Below, one piece after another: positions 1 through 5,732 of a DNA stretch of 10,336 nucleotides. Source of the DNA: Candidatus Hydrogenedentota bacterium. Lineage in GTDB: Bacteria; Hydrogenedentota; Hydrogenedentia; Hydrogenedentiales; GCA-2746185. Position 1 is the first letter of the stretch. Every line of letters starts with the position of its first letter. Below the pieces are notes generated by a model. The model was not told the DNA's origin. It saw only the letters and a program-made list of their open reading frames with translations, and ran no database searches. Made by a program: the position numbers and the translations under genes. The stretch covers positions 1 through 10,336 of the forward strand of contig DTSJ01000262.1 of the NCBI GenBank assembly GCA_012965445.1, written 5' to 3'.

Positions 1-465
1 TGACGAGACACTTTCGATGTTTACGATGCACAAATTATGCTGGTTCATATTTTCGATGTAGCTGCGCGTTGGGCCATCGAGTGTTTCTTCGTCGGACAGC
101 ACGCGCTTCAGGCGTTCGCCTTTCAGGGGACGATATTTTGCGGCACCCCGGAGAACCTGCGCTTCTTCAGCGGTTTCGGCGTAGGGCGACACGATGCCGC
201 GCGCTCCGCCGTCGATTGCCATGTTGGCGAGGGTCGCGTCGCATGCGGGTATCCGGACGATTGGGGGGAGACCAAGCGCGTCATAGGTCTGGCACATCCA
301 GGACAACTGCGAGCGATCCAGCGGAATGTGTTCGGTATCGATGAAGACGAAGTCCAAGCCGCATCGCGCGATCATCGGGGGCCACAGTGGGGAGGGGGAG
401 GTTATGCACGTACCGTAGACGCGATCCCCATTGCGAAGCGCCGCCTTCAGTTGCGATCCGGTCAT
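1..465 (-). CDS. HpcH/HpaI-family aldolase, 3'-truncated by window edge
   Basis: The reverse strand reads open from ATG at 465 to position 1 with no stop, giving the first 155 residues of a family usually near 250-260. These class II, divalent-metal aldolases cleave or form 2-oxo acids such as 2-dehydro-3-deoxyglucarate or 4-hydroxy-2-oxo acids in the cytoplasm. Visible family marks are the DTEH segment (D43, E45, H46; His as general base), the conserved Arg of VRIP (R71), the GGARGIVSPY strand (86-95) and the NIES segment whose E151 matches the metal-ligand Glu. The stretch YRPLKGERL (111-119) replaces the Gly-rich loop of classical members, suggesting a less characterised subfamily; substrate cannot be assigned. 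It starts two bases after the sialidase stop with only a weak ribosome site, so translation is probably coupled. The family call is firm, the substrate unknown. Confidence 0.85.
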   Translation of the reverse strand, partial: MTGSQLKAALRNGDRVYGTCITSPSPLWPPMIARCGLDFVFIDTEHIPLDRSQLSWMCQTYDALGLPPIVRIPACDATLANMAIDGGARGIVSPYAETAEEAQVLRGAAKYRPLKGERLKRVLSDEETLDGPTRSYIENMNQHNLCIVNIESVSS

Positions 466-467
466 GG

Positions 468-1559
468 TTAATCGTCCGACCCGCGACCGGTAATCGCGCG
501 CTCGTTGAATACGGCGTGCATGATTGTTGTGCGTTCATTGGTTGTGTAAATGACGTGAATTTTTCCGTCGCGGGTATGGATCATGTAGGGATAGGCGAAA
601 GTGTTGTCGCCTCCGCCGATTGCGCGGCGATGAGGAAAGGTTTTTCCGTCGTCTTTTGATACGGCGATGACAAGGGGAGTGCGTTCCCAGGGGTTGTCAT
701 TGTATGCGAGTATGAGGTGGCCTTCTGGTGTGCGGATTACATCTACGGCGGCGTTTGGATTGATGAATTCGGTGTCTTCTGCAGGGCTCCAGGTGTATCC
801 GCCGTCATGGGACTCGGATTTTTGGATGTACCCTTTGTAGGGGGGGCCGTATCCGCCTCCGCGTCGCATGTAACAAATGAGGTGCTTGTCTGTGAGTTGT
901 ACGACCTGGGGTTGGAGATTTCCGATTTTTGAGCGAATTCGGTTTGTCGGTGTCCAAGTGTTGTCTTTGGGGGAGTATCGCAGGAAGTAACTTGCTGTTT
1001 CTGCATCCATCTCTTCGCGATCTCCACCGGACTCGTAATACATTGGAAGGAGGTAGTCGCCGTCGTTCAGCACAATCGCTTTTCCCCGGACCATGCTTCC
1101 CTGCTCGAAGGCGACCATGAACGAATCCGACCAGGTTTTCGCGCCATCGGTCGAGATTTTTCCTTTGACCCTCGCATTTGACCAGGTCGATCCGTATTGC
1201 GTATTGTAGAAGAGCCAGACGACTCCGTCCGGTGCCTGCCATACGACGGGATTGCCGTCTCCACGCATGGGCGTATCTGCGATTACCTCCGGTGTACTCC
1301 ATGTGTTGGGACCGGATGTGAGGCGCATCCCGTAGACGGCGGTTCCTTCGTCGTATTCGCCAGCGCCGCCGTAGTACGAGATATACAGGTCGCCGTTTGC
1401 CAGTTCGGTGATGGCGGCTGGATGTTTGTATACGCCCGGATGCTCTGGGCCGATTACGCGGTAGGTGTCGACGTTTGCTGCGATGTCGCGTTGGGCGAAG
1501 GCGGAGGGCATAGTGAAGAGTATCGTAATGAGAAGAACTTTAGATTGTGTGAGTCGCAT
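468..1559 (-). CDS. Secreted BNR/Asp-box sialidase-like protein
   Basis: A 363-residue protein with an N-terminal signal peptide (basic MRLTQSK, a hydrophobic run, SAFA cleavage site near residue 22), so exported. Three Asp boxes of the S-x-D-G-x-x-T-W type lie at about 136-143, 250-257 and 301-308, and strands such as AAVDVIRTPEGHLILAYN and FAYPYMIHTRDGKIHVIYT match the six-bladed propeller of BNR-repeat sialidase-like proteins (PF13088 type). True sialidases remove terminal sialic acid, but many environmental members have unknown glycan targets and I cannot verify a full catalytic Arg triad, so the activity is tentative. The reading frame opens at TTG 1565, but AGGAA at 1566-1570 abuts that codon and lies six bases from ATG 1559, so ATG 1559 is chosen. 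It sits 38 bases after arsC and two bases before the aldolase gene. Confidence 0.85.
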   Translation of the reverse strand: MRLTQSKVLLITILFTMPSAFAQRDIAANVDTYRVIGPEHPGVYKHPAAITELANGDLYISYYGGAGEYDEGTAVYGMRLTSGPNTWSTPEVIADTPMRGDGNPVVWQAPDGVVWLFYNTQYGSTWSNARVKGKISTDGAKTWSDSFMVAFEQGSMVRGKAIVLNDGDYLLPMYYESGGDREEMDAETASYFLRYSPKDNTWTPTNRIRSKIGNLQPQVVQLTDKHLICYMRRGGGYGPPYKGYIQKSESHDGGYTWSPAEDTEFINPNAAVDVIRTPEGHLILAYNDNPWERTPLVIAVSKDDGKTFPHRRAIGGGDNTFAYPYMIHTRDGKIHVIYTTNERTTIMHAVFNERAITGRGSDD

Positions 1560-1565
1560 GAACAA

Positions 1566-1570
1566 TTCCT
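1566..1570 (-). promoter_or_regulatory. Ribosome binding site deciding the sialidase start
   Basis: Reading leftwards, AGGAA is followed by six bases and then ATG at 1559-1557. The upstream in-frame TTG at 1565-1563 directly abuts this site and could not use it. Confidence 0.6.
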
Positions 1571-1597
1571 GTGTTGTTTTTTGGATGAGCTGGCTAG

Positions 1598-2131
1598 TTA
1601 GATTCCCAGTGACATTTGTTGTGAGCCTGGATCCTGTTTCTTTTCGAGGTCGTAGAGGGATTGGGGCATCGCCTCGACGAAAGCGCGAATTTCGTCGCGC
1701 ACGCGGGTGTAGTGTCCCATTGCTTCTTCTTCAGAGCCGGCTGTTTCGGCAAGGCGAGGGGGATCGTCGAAACTTTTGTGGACGACTTTTGCATCGCCGG
1801 GAAAGACGGGGCAGGTTTCTTGAGCGTTGTCGCATACGGTGACAACGTAGTCGAACTGCACTCTTTCGAGTCGGGAAATTTTCTTTGAGCCGTGTGCCGA
1901 GATGTCGACACCCTCCTGATCCATTACTTTTACGGCGACACGATTAAGTCCGTGCGGTTTGGTCCCGGCGGAATAGGCTTCGATCTGATCACTCTTTAGA
2001 TGCCGCGCCCAGCCCTCGCCCATCTGGCTTCGACAAGAGTTTCCGGTACACAGGAACAGGACTTTGATTCGCTCTGGTGAGGTTCTGATGGCCGTTTCAG
2101 GTAATTCAGCTGTATTCTGGAACTTTTCCAT
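1598..2131 (-). CDS. arsC: Arsenate reductase, thioredoxin-coupled (LMW-phosphatase fold)
   Basis: A 177-residue protein reducing arsenate to arsenite in the cytoplasm through an intramolecular cysteine cascade regenerated by thioredoxin. The P-loop CTGNSCRS lies at 28-35 (C28 nucleophile, R34). The redox pair is present as C100 and C107 in VCDNAQETCP, matching the Cys82/Cys89 pair of S. aureus ArsC, and FDDPPR carries the catalytic Asp (D123). The Cys pair separates it from plain low-molecular-weight tyrosine phosphatases. The N-terminus has about 20 residues before the core, slightly longer than usual, but no later in-frame start precedes the P-loop. No arsR, arsB or acr3 gene is nearby, unlike typical ars operons. 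No Shine-Dalgarno site is visible upstream of ATG 2131, and a -10-like element lies so close that the mRNA may be leaderless. The sialidase and aldolase genes follow on the same strand. Confidence 0.92.
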   Translation of the reverse strand: MEKFQNTAELPETAIRTSPERIKVLFLCTGNSCRSQMGEGWARHLKSDQIEAYSAGTKPHGLNRVAVKVMDQEGVDISAHGSKKISRLERVQFDYVVTVCDNAQETCPVFPGDAKVVHKSFDDPPRLAETAGSEEEAMGHYTRVRDEIRAFVEAMPQSLYDLEKKQDPGSQQMSLGI

Positions 2132-2137
2132 TGCGGT

Positions 2138-2167
2138 ATTGTATCAAGTTTAGTAATCAGGCGGTCA
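2138..2167 (-). promoter_or_regulatory. Putative arsC promoter (extended -10), possibly leaderless
   Basis: On the minus strand TGATACAAT (2146-2138) is an extended -10 element (TG, one base, TACAAT). ATGACC at 2167-2162 is a 4/6 match to a -35 box with an 18-base spacer. Transcription from it would begin about 6-7 bases downstream, at or next to the ATG at 2131. The same TGATACAAT occurs upstream of the ygfZ-type gene. Confidence 0.45.
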
Positions 2168-2200
2168 TCGAAAACGGAGCAGAGCCTATAAGTAAGTTTA

Positions 2201-2228
2201 TTGATGATAATAATAATAATGGTACAAT
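2201..2228 (+). promoter_or_regulatory. Possible second promoter with repeat-filled spacer
   Basis: TTGATG (2201-2206, 4/6 to the -35 consensus) and TACAAT (2223-2228, 5/6 to the -10 consensus) are separated by 16 bases. Almost the whole spacer is the ATA trinucleotide repeat. It would fire toward the M23 peptidase gene, upstream of the better promoter at 2232-2261. Confidence 0.25.
2207..2220. repeat. Short trinucleotide tandem repeat, about 4.7 units of ATA
   Basis: Uninterrupted ATA repeat preceded by two GAT units. It lies in the divergent intergenic region between arsC and the M23 peptidase gene, between two promoter-like hexamers. Confidence 0.8.
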
Positions 2229-2231
2229 TAG

Positions 2232-2261
2232 TTGACATTTCAATTTGTCGGGTGATATAGT
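2232..2261 (+). promoter_or_regulatory. Sigma70-type promoter of the M23-bactofilin operon
   Basis: A perfect TTGACA (2232-2237), an 18-base spacer and TATAGT (2256-2261) preceded by TGA, giving an extended -10. Expected start of transcription is near 2268, leaving a leader of about 150 bases before the TTG start at 2421. This is the best promoter match in the window. Confidence 0.65.
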
Positions 2262-2420
2262 TTTCGAAATTGTGGCAATTCATCGGGTTAACACGTGTTG
2301 GGGCTCGTATTTAGGTACAGCTAGATGACTGTCGGGGGACAGCGGTTGTGCAAGAGTCTACGTTCCGTCCGAATTGAGTAATGGTTGATGCTGAGTAATG
2401 CAAGATAAGGAAATGTGTAG
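2262..2420 (+). promoter_or_regulatory. Long 5' leader with palindrome and direct repeat
   Basis: About 150 bases of untranslated leader for the M23-bactofilin operon. It holds a perfect 10-base palindrome AACACGTGTT (2290-2299), a small CTGTC/GACAG hairpin (2329-2342) and a 9-base direct repeat TGAGTAATG at 2375-2383 and 2392-2400, 17 bases apart. I recognise no known riboswitch. The elements could be operator sites or chance. Confidence 0.3.
2407..2412 (+). promoter_or_regulatory. Ribosome binding site supporting a TTG start
   Basis: AAGGAA lies eight bases before TTG 2421. A stop codon (TAG 2418-2420) directly precedes the TTG in frame, so no earlier start is possible. A nearby ATG at 2413 opens only a three-codon frame. 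Confidence 0.6.
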
Positions 2421-3419
2421 TTGATAAAGAAGTGGACTGTAATCTTAATTCCTCATGATCGCGGCGAGCGTCGCTCGTTCAATATGAGCGATGTGCATGT
2501 GTGGGTCGCTGCCGGTACCTTACTGCTGTTGTGCTTCACGAGCGCGGTTTTTTTTCAGCGGAGCCGCACGACTGCGGAGCGTACCAGAGCGCTTGAAAGT
2601 GACTATCGTGCTTTGGAGGCAGATTTGAATTCACCGGAGGTGAACGAAGCTTTCGATGCGAAGTGGCGTGAGCGTGAGGCCTCGCTGCGGGGCGAATTCG
2701 AGGATCGTGACAGTGCGCTTTCGCGCGAGTTGAGTCGCGTGTACGATCTTGAGAAAGAGGTACGAATTATTACGGGACTCCCGACGCAAATTGTTGAAGG
2801 GGACGATGTTCCGCTTCCGCCTGCGGATGGTGAAGGGGGGCGACTGGGTGAATTCAGCGATGGCGCGGTATTCACGGATAATGAAGCCCTGCTGCCTCCT
2901 CATGCGATCTATGGTCTTGCAAAGCCATCGGCAGATTTGATGATGCAGGAGATACAACTTCGAAGGGGCAGCCTGGAAAACATGCTGCAGAGTATGGAAG
3001 CGCAGCGCGTGCGCATTGCACATACGCCGTCGATTTGGCCTACGAACGATGTGCGTCGTCGAATCACCTCGCGTTATGGTCGACGCACGGATCCTTTGAC
3101 GAAGAGACTGCGGCAGCACAGTGGCGTGGATATTCGTGCGGATTATGGTTCGCCAATCATCAGTTCTGCCAAAGGCACGGTGATTTTCTCCGGCTACCAT
3201 CAGTATCTCGGGCATTGCGTAAAGGTTGATCACGGCTATGGGCTTGAGTCATGGTATGGTCACATGAGCAAACGCCTTGTTGAAAAGGGAGAAATCGTCA
3301 CGCGTGGTCAAGTGGTCGGCAAAGTCGGCAGTTCGGGACGCTCTACAGGTCCCCATATACACTATGAAATACACGTAAATGAAAAAACGGTTGATCCAAA
3401 AAACTATATTGGACACTAA
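2421..3419 (+). CDS. Membrane-anchored M23 peptidoglycan endopeptidase
   Basis: A 332-residue zinc endopeptidase expected to cut peptide cross-bridges of peptidoglycan in the periplasm. Order of parts: a cytoplasmic start containing WTVILIPHDRGERRSF (5-20), typical of this group; one membrane segment (about 26-46); a charged coiled-coil (about 51-115); a linker and second helical region (about 170-200); and the C-terminal LytM/M23 domain (about 210-330). Zinc ligands appear as H233 and D237 (HSGVD) and H314 of PHIH, with H281 and H312 as catalytic histidines, so it looks active. The TTG start is accepted because the N-terminal motif begins immediately after it and AAGGAA precedes it. Two bases separate its stop from the bactofilin gene. 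M23-bactofilin pairs (csd1-ccmA in Helicobacter, lmdC-bacA in Hyphomonas) act in cell-shape control, and that role is inferred here. Confidence 0.93.
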   Translation: MIKKWTVILIPHDRGERRSFNMSDVHVWVAAGTLLLLCFTSAVFFQRSRTTAERTRALESDYRALEADLNSPEVNEAFDAKWREREASLRGEFEDRDSALSRELSRVYDLEKEVRIITGLPTQIVEGDDVPLPPADGEGGRLGEFSDGAVFTDNEALLPPHAIYGLAKPSADLMMQEIQLRRGSLENMLQSMEAQRVRIAHTPSIWPTNDVRRRITSRYGRRTDPLTKRLRQHSGVDIRADYGSPIISSAKGTVIFSGYHQYLGHCVKVDHGYGLESWYGHMSKRLVEKGEIVTRGQVVGKVGSSGRSTGPHIHYEIHVNEKTVDPKNYIGH

Positions 3420-3421
3420 TT

Positions 3422-3847
3422 ATGCTGGACAAAAAGAAATCACTTGACGAAAACAAAGTCGTTACGATTATTGGGCCGGGAACGACGGTGAGCGGGGAAA
3501 TAGAGTCGAAGGGAACTGTGCGTATCGAAGGTACGGTGACCGGGCGTGTTGACTGCGAGGACACGATTGTTGTTCACGAATCGGGACATGTGAAAGCGGA
3601 CTTGATTGCGGGGCAGGTGATCATCAGCGGCACGGTTGAGGGCAACACGTTTGCGCATGAGCGTCTTGAGGTGACGAACCAGGGGAAAATTGTGGGCAAC
3701 ATCACGGCACCGCGTATTAGTATCGCGGAAGGCGTAATTTTTGAAGGTAAATGTACGATGAAGCCTCAGGGCCAGCTGAATCCGCCGAAGAAGAGCAACG
3801 GCAAAGAAGCCAAAGAAGCGAAAAAAGCTGACGCTCCAGCGAGCTAG
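3422..3847 (+). CDS. bacA: Bactofilin cytoskeletal protein
   Basis: A 141-residue member of the bactofilin (DUF583) family, which forms nucleotide-free beta-helical filaments at the cytoplasmic face of the membrane and positions wall-modifying enzymes. The beta-solenoid core spans about 14-118 with the usual repeating hydrophobic/Gly pattern (IIGPGTTVSGEIESKGTV, IEGTVTGRV, VIISGTVEGN, GKIVGNITAPRI). It is flanked by a short charged N-terminus and a flexible Lys/Ala-rich tail (about 123-141). Length is normal. It begins two bases after the M23 peptidase stop with only a weak GGA upstream, so translation is likely coupled. The pairing implies this filament scaffolds that peptidase. The family call is strong; the symbol is used in the general sense, since bactofilin paralogues carry various names. 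Confidence 0.93.
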   Translation: MLDKKKSLDENKVVTIIGPGTTVSGEIESKGTVRIEGTVTGRVDCEDTIVVHESGHVKADLIAGQVIISGTVEGNTFAHERLEVTNQGKIVGNITAPRISIAEGVIFEGKCTMKPQGQLNPPKKSNGKEAKEAKKADAPAS

Positions 3848-3976
3848 TTGAGCGATCATCCTCCGATAGGGTCGGCCGCGGCAGCAGATCTCGACATCGA
3901 CTACGGTGTTGAGTATACCCCGGCGCATCGCTATCTGGCATACGTTCGTTTGTATCCGGCGCCACCGATCCGTTAG
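3848..3976 (+). other. Open frame in phase directly after the bactofilin stop
   Basis: After the bactofilin TAG the same frame stays open for 42 codons, beginning with TTG, and ends at TAG 3974-3976. It has no ribosome site of its own and I recognise no family. An open run of this length is quite likely by chance, so it is noted rather than called a gene. It could be the remnant of a longer C-terminal tail. Confidence 0.15.
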
Positions 3977-3999
3977 GCAGCATACGTTTTCCTGCGCAG

Positions 4000-4028
4000 T
4001 GTTTCGATATTTGGGATTAGGGTATAAT
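4000..4028 (+). promoter_or_regulatory. Putative mnmA promoter
   Basis: A perfect TATAAT -10 (4023-4028) with a poor -35 (TGTTTC at 4000-4005, 17-base spacer). Transcription would start near 4035, giving a leader of about 20 bases that includes GGAGAAG (4038-4044), ten bases before ATG 4055. Confidence 0.5.
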
Positions 4029-4054
4029 GTTGTCTTTGGAGAAGTAAATTCCTG

Positions 4055-5197
4055 ATGAATGATGCACACGTTCCCAGCCTGAAATCGAAAGTTCTTGTCG
4101 CGATGAGCGGCGGAGTGGACAGTTGTGTCACGGCGGCGCTGCTGGCGGAACAGGGCTACGATATCGTGGGTATTACGATGCGGGTCGTGGCTGATCATGA
4201 TCATAATCCCAAGGCTGTTTTTCAGCCGTGTTGTTCGGTGCAGATGGCTCTGGATGCGCGGGAGGTTTGCGAGAAGTTTGGGTATCCGCATTATACGGTC
4301 AATTTGATTGACAATTTCGAGAACCAGGTGGTCGAGGACTTTATCGGCGAGTATCAGGCTGGGCGCACTCCAAATCCTTGTGTGCGGTGTAATCAGCGTC
4401 TCAAGTTTGGGACCTTATATAAGAAGGCGATCGAGCTTGAGGCGGATTATATTGCGACGGGGCATTATGTTCGACTGGACAGGATTGGTGATCGGTATGC
4501 GGTTCAGAAAGCAGTGTATCTGCCAAAGGATCAGAGTTATGTAATGGCGGGTCTTTCGCAGAAACAGTTGGCGATGGGCATTTTTCCGCTGGGGGGGCTG
4601 ACTAAAGAGCAGACTCGTGCGAAGGCGCGGGAGCTGGGACTAACTTCCGCCGATACGCCTGAGAGTCAGGACATTTGTTTTATTCCTGACAATGATTATA
4701 AGGGATTTCTTACGCGCCGCGTGGGGGCTATGCCTGGTGGTGTGATCAAGAACACGCGAGGCGAGGTGGTGGGTGAGCATAACGGCTTGTTCGGTTATAC
4801 GGTAGGGCAGCGGCGGGGATTGAATATTGGTGGCGGCGCGCCGTTGTTTGTGGTTCGTATTGATACGGAGAACAATACTCTGGTTGTTGGTCATGAAGAA
4901 GAGACTTATTGCAGCCGATTTACGGCGAACGAAACGGTGTGGGGGGGGAAGGCTAAAACGGATGAGCCGTTCAAGGGACTGGTTCAGATTCGGTATCACC
5001 ACGAACCCGCGGGTTGTACGGTCTATCCGAACGGCAATCAGCTTGAGATCGTGTTCGATACTCCTGAACGGGCAGTCACTCCGGGGCAGTGGGCCGTCGT
5101 GTTCGATGAAGATGATCGGGTGCTGGTTACCAGTAATATCCTGAGTTACGAAAGCGCATCGGTCGGCGAAGTTACGACTGGCGCTACAAATTGCTAG
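4055..5197 (+). CDS. mnmA: tRNA-specific 2-thiouridylase MnmA
   Basis: A 380-residue enzyme that adenylates and then thiolates U34 of Lys, Glu and Gln tRNAs, using sulfur relayed from a cysteine desulfurase. The N-terminal PP-loop ATPase motif is SGGVDS (18-23). The two catalytic cysteines correspond to C112 in NPCVRCN and C208 in [16 protein letters not shown] (158-164), IATGHY (133-138) and the C-terminal [10 protein letters not shown] region followed by a beta-barrel are all typical, and length is normal. C109 occupies the place of Asp99 of the E. coli enzyme, forming CxxC, a variant seen in many bacteria; a C59-C60 pair is also typical of that variant. The gene has its own promoter and GGAGAAG site, so it need not be co-transcribed with bactofilin. 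Its last 14 bases overlap the end of msrA on the opposite strand. Confidence 0.96.
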   Translation: MNDAHVPSLKSKVLVAMSGGVDSCVTAALLAEQGYDIVGITMRVVADHDHNPKAVFQPCCSVQMALDAREVCEKFGYPHYTVNLIDNFENQVVEDFIGEYQAGRTPNPCVRCNQRLKFGTLYKKAIELEADYIATGHYVRLDRIGDRYAVQKAVYLPKDQSYVMAGLSQKQLAMGIFPLGGLTKEQTRAKARELGLTSADTPESQDICFIPDNDYKGFLTRRVGAMPGGVIKNTRGEVVGEHNGLFGYTVGQRRGLNIGGGAPLFVVRIDTENNTLVVGHEEETYCSRFTANETVWGGKAKTDEPFKGLVQIRYHHEPAGCTVYPNGNQLEIVFDTPERAVTPGQWAVVFDEDDRVLVTSNILSYESASVGEVTTGATNC

Positions 5198-5678
5198 GCT
5201 GTTTCACTTCGAAGTGGCAGCTTTGAATTCCGCGTTTCGCGAAGTACTGCTGATGGTATTCTTCTCCGCGATAGAACTCTTGCGCGGGGAGAATTTCTGT
5301 GGCGATTGGCGCGCGTAGTCGACCTGATTCATCCTCTTGCTTCCTGCTGCTCTCGGCGGTATCGCGCTGCGCATCGGTATAGTAGTAGACGGCAGAGCGG
5401 TATTGAGTACCGACATCTGGTCCCTGGCGATTGAGCTGGGTGGGGTCGTGACCGTTCCAGAATACTTCGAGTAGACGCTCGTAGGAGACGATTGCGGGGT
5501 CATACTCCAAATAGACTACCTCAGCATGGTTTGTTGTGCCGCTACACACTTGTTCGTAGGTGGGGTCTTCAGTTCCGCCGCCGGAGTATCCGACAGTGGC
5601 ATCGAGTACGCCTTCGACCTGACGAAAACCTGTTTCCACGCCCCAGAAACAACCCGCTCCAAACATTGCTTTTTCCAT
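5184..5678 (-). CDS. msrA: Peptide-methionine (S)-S-oxide reductase MsrA
   Basis: A 164-residue repair enzyme reducing the S-epimer of methionine sulfoxide in proteins, with electrons from thioredoxin. The signature GCFWG places the catalytic cysteine at C10. GYSGG (30-34), NHAEVV (50-55), [19 protein letters not shown] and the EEYHQQYF segment are family hallmarks, and C154 near the C-terminus is the likely resolving cysteine. Length is close to the minimal MsrA domain with no signal peptide, so it is cytoplasmic. AAGGAG at 5690-5685 lies six bases from the ATG, a strong ribosome site. It follows the YgfZ-TPR gene by 54 bases and has a possible promoter of its own in that gap. Its stop overlaps the end of mnmA by 14 bases, tail to tail. 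Confidence 0.96.
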   Translation of the reverse strand: MEKAMFGAGCFWGVETGFRQVEGVLDATVGYSGGGTEDPTYEQVCSGTTNHAEVVYLEYDPAIVSYERLLEVFWNGHDPTQLNRQGPDVGTQYRSAVYYYTDAQRDTAESSRKQEDESGRLRAPIATEILPAQEFYRGEEYHQQYFAKRGIQSCHFEVKQPSNL

Positions 5679-5711
5679 GATCGGCTCCTTCTGTCATTCC
5701 ATCCTACGTCG

Positions 5712-5720
5712 ATTCTATCA
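5712..5720 (-). promoter_or_regulatory. Putative msrA extended -10 element
   Basis: TGATAGAAT on the minus strand, a TG-type extended -10 (TAGAAT, 5/6 to consensus). No clear -35 is visible. Transcription would start about 28 bases before the msrA ATG. Co-transcription from the upstream gene is equally possible. Confidence 0.35.
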
Positions 5721-5732
5721 CACAGGGAGTAT

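Larger units (their letters stand above)
3848..4054. other. Intergenic region between bactofilin and mnmA
   Basis: No convincing terminator hairpin is seen. A 9-base direct repeat GCATACGTT occurs at 3938-3946 and 3980-3988. The mnmA promoter is at the right end. No RNA gene is recognisable. Confidence 0.4.

Noticed and set aside
468..1565. Sialidase start at TTG 1565
   Set aside because: The AGGAA ribosome site directly abuts that codon; ATG 1559 has proper spacing and gives a normal signal peptide.
1598..2131. Low-molecular-weight protein tyrosine phosphatase
   Set aside because: The C100/C107 pair and CTGNSCRS P-loop are those of thioredoxin-type arsenate reductase.
2329..2342. CTGTC/GACAG hairpin as a terminator
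   Set aside because: The stem is only five base pairs and no T-run follows.
2413..2424. Three-codon upstream frame overlapping the M23 start
   Set aside because: The purine-rich site is too close to this ATG, so it is unlikely to be translated.
2631..3233. Minus-strand 200-codon frame opposite the M23 gene
   Set aside because: The plus strand encodes an intact coiled-coil and M23 domain here; the antisense frame has no recognisable features.
3938..3988. Direct repeat GCATACGTT as an attachment site
   Set aside because: Only nine bases long, with no integrase, tRNA or other mobile signature nearby.
3440..4291. Long minus-strand open frame opposite bactofilin and mnmA
   Set aside because: It is antisense to two clear genes, is Arg/His/Thr-rich in the way of a shadow frame and matches no family.
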